Of a stretch of 64,000 nucleotides of DNA, positions 46,167 through 54,282 are shown piece by piece. The notes beneath the pieces were generated by a model. That model did not search any database, was not told the origin of the DNA, and was given only the letters and a program-made list of their open reading frames with translations. Each line of letters opens with the position of its first letter. Position 1 is the first letter of the stretch. The DNA is from Flavobacterium sp. LC2016-01 (lineage in GTDB: Bacteria; Bacteroidota; Bacteroidia; Flavobacteriales; Flavobacteriaceae): the NCBI RefSeq assembly GCF_009711135.1, contig NZ_WMIC01000012.1, positions 1 through 64,000 of the forward strand, in the 5' to 3' direction. The position numbers and the translations under genes are program-made.

Positions 46167-46715
46167 ATGGAATATTATAATTACCTAAAATCACTGCATC
46201 TTATTTTTGTGATAACTTGGTTTGCAGGTTTGTTTTATATTGTGCGTTTGTTTGTTTACCAAATCGAAGCAAATGAAAAACCTTCACCAGAAAAAGAAAT
46301 TCTTCAGGCGCAATATAAAATAATGGCCTATCGTTTGTGGTACATAATTACGTGGCCGTCGGCGATTTTGGCAAGTATTTTTGCTTTTTGGATGCTGTTT
46401 TTTACAGATGCTGGTCATATTTGGATCACAATGCCGTGGATGCATGTAAAATTATGTTTCGTTTTTCTTTTATATTTATATCACGGAAAATGTCATCAGA
46501 TTTTCAAACAATTGCAAAATGATGAGGTGAAATATTCCAATAATTTTATGCGCTTATGGAATGAAGGAGCTACAATTATTCTGTTTGCCGTGGTCTTTTT
46601 AGTAGTTTTAAAAAGTGCCGTCAACTGGATTTTCGGTGTAATTGGAATTATTTTATTTTCGGTTTTAATAATGTTAGGGTTTCGTTTTTACAAACGAATA
46701 CGTGAAAGAAAATAG
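46167..46715 (+). CDS. hemJ: Protoporphyrinogen IX oxidase HemJ (CopD family)
   Basis: 182 residues from ATG 46167. Four hydrophobic segments. The N-terminal YLKSLHLIFVITWFAGLFY includes the conserved heme-ligand His, and VRLFVYQ, RLWYIITWPSAILA and MHVKLCFVFLLYLYHGKCH match HemJ. No hemG or hemY was seen, so HemJ probably performs the protoporphyrinogen oxidation step here. It sits next to hemH, whose substrate it makes. Confidence 0.92.
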   Translation: MEYYNYLKSLHLIFVITWFAGLFYIVRLFVYQIEANEKPSPEKEILQAQYKIMAYRLWYIITWPSAILASIFAFWMLFFTDAGHIWITMPWMHVKLCFVFLLYLYHGKCHQIFKQLQNDEVKYSNNFMRLWNEGATIILFAVVFLVVLKSAVNWIFGVIGIILFSVLIMLGFRFYKRIRERK

Positions 46716-46758
46716 TTTTGCATTTCGCAGTATAGTAAATAAATAACTTTTAAAAAGT

Positions 46759-47013
46759 ATGATTAAAAAAGCAGATGTTTATTTTACTATTGCTCTTATT
46801 AGCGCTATATATTTTGCGATGGTTTGCGGAGCTTGGATTTTTTTTATGAATCTTTTTTTAGGACCTCCAGTTTTTATTATTAGTTATATGTTTTGGAAAA
46901 AAGGATTAAAAATTGATATAAGGATTGATCGATATAAATATATCAAATATGCATGGTGGAGCGGTATCCCAATTTCGGTGTTATCATTAAGCGGTTATTT
47001 AATATTTGATTAA
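46759..47013 (+). CDS. Small membrane protein of unknown function
   Basis: 84 residues with about three hydrophobic segments (IALISAIYFAMVCGAWIFFM, PPVFIISYMFW, IPISVLSLSGYLIF) separated by basic stretches. It lies 43 bp after hemJ on the same strand. No family was recognised. Possible co-expression with hemJ is positional only. Confidence 0.65.
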   Translation: MIKKADVYFTIALISAIYFAMVCGAWIFFMNLFLGPPVFIISYMFWKKGLKIDIRIDRYKYIKYAWWSGIPISVLSLSGYLIFD

Positions 47014-47032
47014 AAAGATATTTGAAAGATTC

Positions 47033-47081
47033 GGTTTCAAGTTGCCAATCGCAACGTAACCTGAAACTTGAAACCTGAAAC
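47033..47081. repeat. CCTGAAACTTGAAACC-type inverted repeat
   Basis: The left arm GGTTTCAAGTT and the right arm AACCTGAAACTTGAAACC surround GCCAATCGCAACGT. It lies 18 bp before the kinase start and is the same family as 46095-46160. Confidence 0.8.
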
Positions 47082-47098
47082 AAAATAAAACAAAAATT

Positions 47099-48571
47099 AT
47101 GTTTAACAACTTCAAAATGACAATGCTGTCCCTTCGTACCAGGATTTTCCTGTCGATGATTGTATTGATTGTTGTGGCATCTTTTTTATTGGCTTCGATT
47201 TCAATTATTCAGTTTAAAACTGAGGCCAAAGAATATCATCAGGAACGTTTAGAACGAAAAGAAAATGCAGTAAAAGAACATATCAATTATGTGCTTTCGA
47301 CCACGACTTACCCGCTTAAAACACAAAACCTGGATTTAATCTTCAAAGATAAAATTCACGAGTTAGCGCAGATTCATAAAATTGAAATCAACATTTACAG
47401 CCTTGACGGAAAACTGCTTAAATCTTCAAAAGAATCTTTTGCCGTTGACAAAGCACCGCCGCCAATTCCGGAATATATTTTAAAATTAGTCCGTTCCTCT
47501 ATCGAAAAGCGTTTTGTCGACATTAAAACCATTGATGGAGTAAAAAATAGATCTTCATATAGTTTAATAAAAGACGAAAAATTCAAACCACTCGGAATTC
47601 TAAATCTTCCGTATTTAGAAGACGACGGTTATTACGATAATGAGTTGAATACTTTCCTGATTCGCTTAAGTCAAGTATATTCTTTTATGCTTATTGTGGC
47701 TTTTGGATTGGCGTATTTACTTTCAACCTATATCACAAAATCGTTAAAAACAATTTCAGACCGTTTGGAAGAAACAAATCTGGATCAGAAAAACGAAAAA
47801 ATTGTTTTAGAAGCCAATAGTAAAGAAGTCAACTTCCTGATAAAAGCTTATAATGGAATGGTTGATAAACTGGAAACCAGTGCGATTAAATTAGCACAAA
47901 GTGAGCGTGAAGAAGCCTGGCGCGAAATGGCGAAACAGGTTGCACACGAAATTAAAAATCCACTTACACCAATGCGATTAACAGTTCAAAGTTTCCAAAG
48001 AAAGTTTGATCCTGCCGCTCCAGATGTCAAGCAGAAAATGAATGATTATTCTGAAACCTTAATTCAGCAGATTGATACCATGACGGCAGTGGCTTCGGCA
48101 TTTTCGAACTTTGCTTCGATGCCGGCGCAGCAAAATGAAACTTTGAATGTGGTTGAGGTTGTCGAATTGGCATTGGATATTTTCAACGAAGAATATATTT
48201 CTTTCGAAAGTGATGAAGAAGAAATTATTTCGAAAATGGATCGTACGCAGTTGATCCGTGTTATTACGAATTTGGTTAAAAATGCGACTCAGGCTATTCC
48301 CGAAAGTCAGTTTAAGAAATCAATTGTAGTTACCGTAAAAAGGAGAAATAATAATGTTGAAATCGCGGTAAAAGACAATGGAATTGGAATCCAGAAACTA
48401 GATATCGGCCGAATTTTTGAACCAAAATTCACCACTAAAACTAGTGGTATGGGACTTGGACTCGGAATTATAAAAAACATCATAGAAAATTACAAAGGAA
48501 CAATTACCTTTGAATCAGCTTACGGAAAAGGAACCACTTTTACGGTTTCTTTGCCTATTACAAACTCATAA
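47099..48571 (+). CDS. NtrY-like membrane sensor histidine kinase
   Basis: 490 residues. TM1 (about 13-35), an extracytoplasmic sensor region to about 195, TM2 (about 197-215), then a HAMP-like linker. HisKA H-box: EMAKQVAHEIKNPLTPMRLT. HATPase motifs: N-box LVKNATQAIPES, G1 DNGIGIQ and G2 GMGLGLGIIKNI. The HEIKNPLTPM form is typical of NtrY-type kinases. No response regulator adjoins it, so the partner is elsewhere. The stop lies 10 bp before the enoyl-CoA hydratase start. Confidence 0.93.
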   Translation: MFNNFKMTMLSLRTRIFLSMIVLIVVASFLLASISIIQFKTEAKEYHQERLERKENAVKEHINYVLSTTTYPLKTQNLDLIFKDKIHELAQIHKIEINIYSLDGKLLKSSKESFAVDKAPPPIPEYILKLVRSSIEKRFVDIKTIDGVKNRSSYSLIKDEKFKPLGILNLPYLEDDGYYDNELNTFLIRLSQVYSFMLIVAFGLAYLLSTYITKSLKTISDRLEETNLDQKNEKIVLEANSKEVNFLIKAYNGMVDKLETSAIKLAQSEREEAWREMAKQVAHEIKNPLTPMRLTVQSFQRKFDPAAPDVKQKMNDYSETLIQQIDTMTAVASAFSNFASMPAQQNETLNVVEVVELALDIFNEEYISFESDEEEIISKMDRTQLIRVITNLVKNATQAIPESQFKKSIVVTVKRRNNNVEIAVKDNGIGIQKLDIGRIFEPKFTTKTSGMGLGLGIIKNIIENYKGTITFESAYGKGTTFTVSLPITNS

Positions 48572-48581
48572 AATCAGCGTC

Positions 48582-49364
48582 ATGAATTACGAAAATATTT
48601 TAATTGCTATTGAAGAGAAAATTGCAACAATTACAATTAACAGACCTGCTAAATTAAATGCTTTAAACAAAGCAACAATCAGTGATCTGAGTGAAGCAAT
48701 AAAGTTATTGAGCAAAAATGATGAAGTTCGCGCTATAATTTTAACCGGAAGCGGTGAAAAAGCTTTTGTTGCCGGAGCTGATATTTCAGAATTTGCCAAT
48801 TATACCGTTGTTGAAGGTGCACAATTGGCAGCAGAAGGTCAGGAAACTTTATTCGATTTTATCGAAAACCTTAAAAAACCTGTTATCGCAGCCGTAAATG
48901 GTTTTGCTCTTGGAGGCGGATTAGAACTGGCAATGGCTTGTCATTTTAGAGTCGCTTCAGACAATGCAAAAATGGGATTGCCAGAAGTAACTTTAGGATT
49001 AATTCCGGGTTATGGAGGAACGCAGCGTTTACCGCAGTTAGTTGGAAAAGGCCGTGCCATGGAAATGATTATGACGGCAGCAATGATTTCTGCAGAGGAA
49101 GCAAAACAATATGGTTTAGTAAATCATGTTGTGCCTCAAGCAGAACTTTTATCTTTCACAACTGTAATAGTGCAAAAAATCATTAAAAACGCTCCGTTTG
49201 CGATAGCAAAAGCTATAAAAGCTATAAATGCTAATTTTGAAGATGGCAAAAACGGATTTGATACAGAGATAAAATCTTTCGGAAAATGTTTCGGAACGCA
49301 GGATTTTAAAGAAGGAACAACCGCGTTTTTAGAAAAACGTAAAGCCGAATTTACAGGAAAATAA
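48582..49364 (+). CDS. Enoyl-CoA hydratase/isomerase family protein
   Basis: 260 residues from ATG 48582. Crotonase fold: ITINRPAKLNALN, the oxyanion-hole loop KAFVAGADISEFA and NGFALGGGLELAMACH, and catalytic Glu residues in GGGLELAM and GLPEVTLGLIPGYGGTQRL. The C-terminal FGKCFGTQDFKEGTTAFLEKRK is typical of enoyl-CoA hydratases. It hydrates trans-2-enoyl-CoA in fatty-acid oxidation or a related pathway. It follows the kinase gene by 10 bp. Confidence 0.95.
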   Translation: MNYENILIAIEEKIATITINRPAKLNALNKATISDLSEAIKLLSKNDEVRAIILTGSGEKAFVAGADISEFANYTVVEGAQLAAEGQETLFDFIENLKKPVIAAVNGFALGGGLELAMACHFRVASDNAKMGLPEVTLGLIPGYGGTQRLPQLVGKGRAMEMIMTAAMISAEEAKQYGLVNHVVPQAELLSFTTVIVQKIIKNAPFAIAKAIKAINANFEDGKNGFDTEIKSFGKCFGTQDFKEGTTAFLEKRKAEFTGK

Positions 49365-49371
49365 TTTTTTC

Positions 49372-49479
49372 TTAACCGCAATCCCGATAGCTATCGGGGG
49401 CGAGGGATTACCCAAAGCACACAAAGAAAATAAAAAACTTAGCGACCTTTGCGTAAATCTTTGCGACCTTTGCGGTTAA
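49372..49479. repeat. TTAACCGCA...TGCGGTTAA element with a nested palindrome
   Basis: The outer arms TTAACCGCA and TGCGGTTAA frame CTTTGCGACC-type repeats. The left arm is interrupted by CCCGATAGCTATCGGG (49383-49398), identical to 44783-44798. It looks like one repeat family inserted in another. Confidence 0.8.
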
Positions 49480-49489
49480 AATAATAGGC

Positions 49490-49539
49490 AAAGGTTTTAA
49501 AAACTTAGAACCTTAGCATCTCAGAACCTTAGCACCTTT
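49490..49539. repeat. CTTAGAACCTTAGCACC-type repeat
   Basis: ACTTAGAACCTTAGCATCTC and CAGAACCTTAGCACCTTT lie directly before the next gene. The unit is shared with 51171-51257 and 58944-59117. Confidence 0.75.
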
Positions 49540-49546
49540 AAAAAAA

Positions 49547-49945
49547 ATGTACGAACCAATATTTGCCCTTTTTTGTGAACGAGTTAAAGAAAGCATCCAA
49601 AATGGAACTTTCGCAAAACTGACTTTGGCAAAAACAATGGGCGACACAGAAATAAAAAACATCTATTTCAGACTAGTTCTGAATGAAGATGACACTTTCT
49701 CCATTTCATTAACTTCTCGATATAAAACCGAAGAAATTGAAAGCATTCATAGTTTAGAGGAAGCTTTGTTGGTTTTGGGAACTTATATCAAAAAACCTTT
49801 TCTGACAGCGCTTTTGTTTACTACAGACAACGATGTAACTTTTAAAGTAAATAAAAAGAACGCCGGAAGTATTATCGAGCAAGACCCGACATTTAAAAAT
49901 GCTTCGCCGGTTATGTTGGAGATGATTGAAAAAGGAATAATCTAA
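49547..49945 (+). CDS. Protein of unknown function
   Basis: 132 residues, no membrane segment. NIYFRLVLNEDDTFSISLTS and LLFTTDNDVTFKVNKKNAGS are its most regular parts, suggesting a compact alpha/beta fold. The family was not recognised. It starts a few bases after a repeat element and has a normal reading frame, so it is likely real. Confidence 0.7.
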   Translation: MYEPIFALFCERVKESIQNGTFAKLTLAKTMGDTEIKNIYFRLVLNEDDTFSISLTSRYKTEEIESIHSLEEALLVLGTYIKKPFLTALLFTTDNDVTFKVNKKNAGSIIEQDPTFKNASPVMLEMIEKGII

Positions 49946-49991
49946 AATTGTTAAAGTTTTTCGGCTTTATTATTTTGTAAGAAAAATACTT

Positions 49992-50027
49992 TAAATTTGC
50001 ATTGTTTTTTAAAATGAAAAACAATGC
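49992..50027 (+). promoter_or_regulatory. -7 element and start-codon hairpin
   Basis: TAAATTTG at 49992-49999, then GCATTGTTTTT (49999-50009) pairing perfectly with AAAAACAATGC (50017-50027). The start codon at 50024 is in the right arm. An upstream ATG at 50014 opens a six-codon frame (MKNNAR, stop at 50034) that overlaps the start. Confidence 0.45.
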
Positions 50028-50491
50028 AAGGTAACGTATATAGTATATCAGATAGATTGAAAGCTTTTATTACTTTTTTTTCAATCTCATTTATAATTGC
50101 TTTAATAGGCTTATTAATAATTCCATTTATTTCTTTGCCTGCCGATGCTTTTGCATTAAAAATGTATTATACCTGCTGTTCAATAAATTTCTTTTACTAT
50201 TCGATGCCTTTATTAATCATGGCATTAATTGTTTTTGACGCTGTTTTGATTATTTCGGTTTTTAGTAAAAAGATAATTTTTGCTAGTGATTCGATTATTT
50301 TGAAAAACGCATTTGCAACCCGCCGATTAAAGTTTGATGAAATTAAAGGTTTCAGTGTGAGTCATTTCATCCTTTATATAAAAACAAATTCTAAAGATAA
50401 AAAAGGACTTTCAATAAATCTATTGAGCTTAAACAGAGCTGATAATCTGATTCAGAATTTGGAGAATCATTTTGTGAATTTAGATTTTTAA
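50024..50491 (+). CDS. Small membrane protein of unknown function
   Basis: 155 residues with two hydrophobic segments near the N-terminus (about 13-40 and 55-80) and a cytoplasmic tail with a PH-like beta pattern (IFASDSIILKNAFATRRLKF, KGFSVSHFILYIKT). This layout resembles small bacterial PH-domain membrane proteins, but no family is certain. It converges on mntR. Confidence 0.65.
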   Translation: MQGNVYSISDRLKAFITFFSISFIIALIGLLIIPFISLPADAFALKMYYTCCSINFFYYSMPLLIMALIVFDAVLIISVFSKKIIFASDSIILKNAFATRRLKFDEIKGFSVSHFILYIKTNSKDKKGLSINLLSLNRADNLIQNLENHFVNLDF

Positions 50492-50507
50492 AGACAGAAT
50501 TGAGTTT

Positions 50508-51161
50508 TTAAACCAGCTTCACAAATAAATTAGAAGCAATTTTATTCGAAATTGACAACTCCTTTCCGTCAACATTAATTCGGACCGATAAATCAAAAGA
50601 TTCTTTAGAAAGAAATTCAATTTTTGAACCCAAAGCAATTCCTTGTTTGTCCAGATATTTCAAAAATTCTGATGAAGTGTCTTTCACGCCCACACAAACA
50701 CCGGTTTGGTTCTCTTCTAATTCAGATAAAAGCTGTTTTTCAATTTTAATAATTCGGCCGTTGGCATCCGGAATAGGGTCGCCGTGCGGATCTTCTGTCG
50801 GATTTCCAAGAAAATCATCCAGACGGTTGATCAATTGTTCCGATTTGATGTGTTCTAATTGTTCTGCAATATCGTGAACCTCATCCCAAGAGAAATTCAG
50901 CTTTTCAACTAAAAACACTTCCCATAAACGGTGTTTTCTGACAATCATTTTGGCTGCCAGTTTTCCGTTTTCGGTCAAAGAAACTCCTTGGTATTTTTTA
51001 TAATTAACCAAATCTTTATCTGCCAGCTTTTTAAGCATATCAGTAACCGAAGATGCTTTGGTTTCCATCATTTCAGCAATAGCATTGGTACTCACTTCGG
51101 TTTCTAAAGAAGCAGTTAAGTGATATATTGATTTTAGATAATTTTCTTCTGAAAAGGTCAT
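50508..51161 (-). CDS. mntR: MntR/DtxR family metal-dependent regulator
   Basis: 217 residues. Winged helix at the N-terminus (TFSEENYLKSIYHLT, ETKASSVTDMLKKLADKDLV), metal-binding/dimer domain (MIVRKHRLWEVFLVEKL, VHDIAEQLEHIKSEQLI, NPTEDPHGDPIP) and a C-terminal FeoA/SH3-like domain. It should repress manganese or iron uptake genes when metal is sufficient. It lies 96 bp downstream of mntH on the same strand. Confidence 0.92.
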   Translation of the reverse strand: MTFSEENYLKSIYHLTASLETEVSTNAIAEMMETKASSVTDMLKKLADKDLVNYKKYQGVSLTENGKLAAKMIVRKHRLWEVFLVEKLNFSWDEVHDIAEQLEHIKSEQLINRLDDFLGNPTEDPHGDPIPDANGRIIKIEKQLLSELEENQTGVCVGVKDTSSEFLKYLDKQGIALGSKIEFLSKESFDLSVRINVDGKELSISNKIASNLFVKLV

Positions 51162-51170
51162 TTTTTGAAA

Positions 51171-51257
51171 GGTTCTAAGGTTCTGAGGGACTAAGATTCT
51201 AAGTTTTAAGAATCCAAAAGAAAATCTCAGAATCTTAGTATCTTAGAACCTTAGCAA
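51171..51257. repeat. CTTAGAACCTTAGC-type inverted repeat
   Basis: The left arm GGTTCTAAGGTTCTGAGGGA and the right arm, read on the opposite strand as GTTGCTAAGGTTCTAAGATA, pair imperfectly. It fills the mntH-mntR spacer. Confidence 0.8.
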
Positions 51258-53126
51258 CTATTTTACTATCAACAAAGGTATCGAAATTTTATGTCTCAAC
51301 TTATCTACCGTTGTGCCAAAAAGAATATCTTTTAATCCGGTGTGGCCGTGGGTTCCCATAACGAGAATATCAAAATTTCCTTCGTTTATAATTTTCGGAA
51401 TTACGTTGTTTGGTTTTCCAAAACCAAGTTTCGTTTCGATTTTGAAACCTTTTTCTGAAAGCATGCTTTGATACTCTAAAAGCAATTTTTCGTCTATAGT
51501 AGTTTCATGATCGTCCACATTTCCTCCATACATTAAAGCACCGACAGTTTCAACAATGTGAATAAGTGTGTATTGAGTGTCGCTTCCGCCTAATTCAAAA
51601 GCTTTGTTTAGCGCTGCTTCATCGGCTTTTGAGAAATCGACAGAAACCGCTATGTTTTTTATGCTTTGGCTTTCTTTTGGTGTAAACTGCAGTTTCAGGT
51701 TGTGCGGAGAATGATTGAGGGTTTTTATTTTTGCTTTCGCAATGAAAGGTTTAAAAACGATGTATAACAACAATCCAAGGAATCCGAAAGCGAGTGGCAC
51801 AACAGTAAACCAGAGAACAGCAGGATGATTTGAACTTTCGAGCCAAGAAGTAATTTCATCATAAACTAATTTTGCATTTAATGAAACGATAATCGCAGCA
51901 ATAATCCAGGAAACGAACTGTGTGGTTTTTGAAATATGAAAACCGTTCATTTTTGATTTGTCACTCACGAAATGAATAAGCGGAATTATGGCAAATCCTA
52001 ATTGAAGGCTCAGAATAACTTGGCTTAAAATCAATAATTTGCCGGTTACGCTTTCGCCATAAATATAAATCACGATCAAAGCCGGAACAATGGCAATTAA
52101 ACGTGTGATGATTCGGCGTACCCAAGGCTGAATACGCAAATGCAGATAACCTTCCATAACAATTTGTCCTGCAAGCGTTCCGGTTACGGTCGAACTTTGT
52201 CCCGCAGCGATTAAGGCTACTGCAAATAAAATTGGCGCCCATTTAGTTCCTAATAAAGGTTCCAGAAATTTATGTGCATCCTGAATTTCAGCAACTTCAA
52301 ACATTCCATTTTTGTGAAATGTTGCCGCGGCGAGAATTAAGATGGCAGCATTAACAAAGAAAGCAAGGTTTAGGGCAATCGTAGAATCTATTAAATTGTA
52401 TTTTAAGGCTTGTTTTATTCCGGCTGGAGTTCGGTCAAATTTTCTGGTTTGGACCAAAGACGAATGCAGGTAAAGATTGTGTGGCATTACAGTCGCTCCG
52501 ATAATTCCGATGGCAATATACAAAGCCGCCGAATTTGGGATTGAAGGAATTAGTCCGGCGAGGATTTTTGGAACTTCCGGTTGGGCAAAAATCATTTCGA
52601 AGATGAAAGAAAAACCAATAATTGCGACTAAAACAATAATAAAGGCCTCCATTTTGCGAATTCCTTTGTTGATTAGAAATAAGAGAAGAAAAGTGTCTAA
52701 AACGGTAATTAAAACACCTTCCATTAAAGGAATTCCAAATAAAAGGTTTATTCCGATTGCCATTCCGAGAACTTCTGCCAAATCACAGGCTGCAATTGCA
52801 ATTTCCGCCAGAAAGTATAAAATGTAGTTGATGAATTTAGAATAGGTTTCACGCGAAGCTTGCGCCAAATCACGTTGTGTAACAATTCCGAGACGCGCGC
52901 TTAAACTTTGCAAAAGCAGCGCCATTAAGTTGCTCATCAATAAGACCCAGACAAGCGTATAACCAAACTGACTTCCGCCGGCAATGTCTGTTGCCCAGTT
53001 TCCGGGATCCATATAACCAACGCTGACTAAATATGCGGGGCCCAAAAAGGCTAATATTTTCCTGAATCCTGTTTTTTTATGTTCTGTAGCAACCGATTGG
53101 TTTACTTCTTCTAAAGATTTGGTCAT
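51258..53126 (-). CDS. mntH: Nramp divalent metal transporter fused to a UspA domain
   Basis: 622 residues. The Nramp part (about 1-440) carries GPAYLVSVGYMDPGNWATDI (metal-binding DPGN), the MPHNLYLHSS motif and about eleven membrane segments. A linker leads to a C-terminal universal stress protein domain (about 475-622): IAVSVDFSKADEAALNKAFE and the nucleotide loop ILVMGTHGHTGLKDILFGTT. It imports Mn2+/Fe2+ across the inner membrane; the UspA part may sense nucleotides. Typical MntH is about 410-440 residues, so the fusion accounts for the extra length. Paired with mntR and a candidate MntR box. Confidence 0.95.
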   Translation of the reverse strand: MTKSLEEVNQSVATEHKKTGFRKILAFLGPAYLVSVGYMDPGNWATDIAGGSQFGYTLVWVLLMSNLMALLLQSLSARLGIVTQRDLAQASRETYSKFINYILYFLAEIAIAACDLAEVLGMAIGINLLFGIPLMEGVLITVLDTFLLLFLINKGIRKMEAFIIVLVAIIGFSFIFEMIFAQPEVPKILAGLIPSIPNSAALYIAIGIIGATVMPHNLYLHSSLVQTRKFDRTPAGIKQALKYNLIDSTIALNLAFFVNAAILILAAATFHKNGMFEVAEIQDAHKFLEPLLGTKWAPILFAVALIAAGQSSTVTGTLAGQIVMEGYLHLRIQPWVRRIITRLIAIVPALIVIYIYGESVTGKLLILSQVILSLQLGFAIIPLIHFVSDKSKMNGFHISKTTQFVSWIIAAIIVSLNAKLVYDEITSWLESSNHPAVLWFTVVPLAFGFLGLLLYIVFKPFIAKAKIKTLNHSPHNLKLQFTPKESQSIKNIAVSVDFSKADEAALNKAFELGGSDTQYTLIHIVETVGALMYGGNVDDHETTIDEKLLLEYQSMLSEKGFKIETKLGFGKPNNVIPKIINEGNFDILVMGTHGHTGLKDILFGTTVDKLRHKISIPLLIVK

Positions 53127-53146
53127 TGTAAAAAATGTTGTTTTAA

Positions 53147-53154
53147 CAAATATA
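53147..53154 (-). promoter_or_regulatory. -7 element of mntH
   Basis: TATATTTG on the minus strand, 21 bp before the mntH ATG. A TTG (53179-53177) lies 22 bp upstream of it. Confidence 0.5.
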
Positions 53155-53182
53155 TGTAAAAATTATATTCGTATAACAATAT

Positions 53183-53200
53183 TTTTAGGCGAGTCTAAAA
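53183..53200 (-). promoter_or_regulatory. Candidate MntR box upstream of mntH
   Basis: TTTTAGGCGAGTCTAAAA has perfect 6-bp outer arms (TTTTAG/CTAAAA). It resembles DtxR/MntR operators of the TTTAGGC...GCCTAAA type. It lies just upstream of the mntH -33 region and ends 1 bp before the fur stop codon. Assignment is by pattern and context. Confidence 0.6.
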
Positions 53201-53201
53201 C

Positions 53202-53594
53202 TTAGGTGTTAGAATTTAAACAATTCGGGCATAATCCTGACAATGTAAAATTGATTTCTTTCACTTTGTAATTATGCGGCATAATATAACTCGGTTTTAC
53301 ATTTTCGAGACATGTAATTTCATGACAGTTTTCACAGCTGAAATGAGCGTGATTATGTATGTGAACTCGCTGGTTAGAATGATTGCATTTTGCATATTTT
53401 ACTGTTCCGTCGAGGTTCGAAATTTTGTGCACAATATCGTCGTTAACTAGTCGATCAAGGATTCTATAAATAGTAACGCGATCGCAGACATCGTTCAATT
53501 GTTTTTGAATTTCGGTGTGTGAGAGCGCGGTTCTGGATTTTTCAAAAACCTCTAAAACGGCCGTCTTTGCTGTGGTGTTACGTGTAGTTTTCAT
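53202..53594 (-). CDS. Fur family transcriptional repressor (Zur-like)
   Basis: 130 residues. Winged helix (VLEVFEKSRTALSHTEIQKQ, DRVTIYRILDRLVNDDIVHK), the regulatory HxH cluster (RVHIHNHAHFSCENC), and two structural zinc CxxC pairs (CENC and CPNC near the C-terminus). The short length and HNHAHFSCENC pattern resemble Zur-type members more than classical Fur. It likely controls the divergent MerC/TonB genes through the palindrome at 53618. The metal specificity is inferred. Confidence 0.9.
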   Translation of the reverse strand: MKTTRNTTAKTAVLEVFEKSRTALSHTEIQKQLNDVCDRVTIYRILDRLVNDDIVHKISNLDGTVKYAKCNHSNQRVHIHNHAHFSCENCHEITCLENVKPSYIMPHNYKVKEINFTLSGLCPNCLNSNT

Positions 53595-53617
53595 TTTTAT
53601 AAATTAAAAAATTTATC

Positions 53618-53655
53618 GCAACATTGTTGCAACTAATAAAATTGTGATATATTTG
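53618..53655 (+). promoter_or_regulatory. Candidate Fur/Zur operator and merC promoter
   Basis: The palindrome GCAACATTGTTGC (53618-53630) overlaps the TTG (53627-53629) of a promoter whose -7 element TATATTTG is at 53648-53655 (18-bp spacer). Two further GCAAC words follow (53655 and near 53682). Position between the repressor and merC suits autoregulation and repression. Confidence 0.6.
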
Positions 53656-53687
53656 CAACTAAATTGCATTAAGCAAATCTGCAACTT

Positions 53688-54041
53688 ATGAAGAAAACAA
53701 CAACATCTTTTTACGATATTTTAGGAATTTCAAGCGCGACATTTTGCTTGGTGCATTGCTTGATTTTTCCTGTTCTGACAATCCTTCCTTTAGGACTAAT
53801 TCATAACCCGATAATCGATTTGATTTTTGCTTCTTTTGGTTTATTTGCAATAATCAAAATTATAAAAAAATCATCGCTTTTAGTGTCGTCAATTTTAGTT
53901 GTTTCAATGAGTTTAATTTGGATCAGTATTTTGAGTGAAATCATGTTTGAAATGCATCTTGAATTAATCTATTTCGGCGGCATCGGAATGATAATCGGGC
54001 ATTTATTGAATTACAATTGGCACAAAAAACAAAATCATTAA
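53688..54041 (+). CDS. MerC-domain membrane protein
   Basis: 117 residues with about four hydrophobic segments. The N-terminal YDILGISSATFCLVHCLIFP has the CxxxHC arrangement of the MerC fold, but no second Cys pair is evident. A His-rich tail (NWHKKQNH) ends the protein. MerC members move Hg2+ in mercury operons; here the neighbours (Fur family, TonB receptor) suggest another metal. No mer reductase or MerR was seen nearby. Confidence 0.82.
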   Translation: MKKTTTSFYDILGISSATFCLVHCLIFPVLTILPLGLIHNPIIDLIFASFGLFAIIKIIKKSSLLVSSILVVSMSLIWISILSEIMFEMHLELIYFGGIGMIIGHLLNYNWHKKQNH

Positions 54042-54050
54042 AAAAATAAA

Positions 54051-54114
54051 ACCATATAAGTTATGTAAGCCCATTTAAAGTGAAGCTTAAATCATCTTGT
54101 ATAACTTATTTGGT
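54051..54114. repeat. ACCATATAAGTTAT inverted repeat
   Basis: ACCATATAAGTTAT (54051-54064) and ATAACTTATTTGGT (54101-54114) pair at 13 of 14 positions around a CATTTAAAG...CTTAAATC inner match. It lies between merC and the receptor gene; a weak terminator role is possible. Confidence 0.75.
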
Positions 54115-54256
54115 TTAGAAAGTGTTAGCATTTTGAGAGATTAAAAATAGATGCTTTTAATATTTTTCTTCAAAGTTTAAACAGAAATCTAACACATTGA
54201 ATTCAATCCGTTTAAAATTATTGTAATTAGAAACAATATTTATCAAATTTAATTTT

Positions 54257-54264
54257 TAGTTTTG
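54257..54264 (+). promoter_or_regulatory. -7 element of the TonB receptor gene
   Basis: TAGTTTTG, 19 bp before ATG 54283. No good -33 element. Confidence 0.4.
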
Positions 54265-54282
54265 TCTAAATTTAATTTTATA

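Noticed and set aside
52477..52827. 116-residue plus-strand frame in mntH
   Set aside because: Antisense to Nramp membrane segments; composition rich in Ile/Lys/Pro with no family features.
53688..54041. Mercury resistance operon
   Set aside because: MerC-like protein only; no MerA, MerT, MerP or MerR was found, and the regulator next to it is Fur family.
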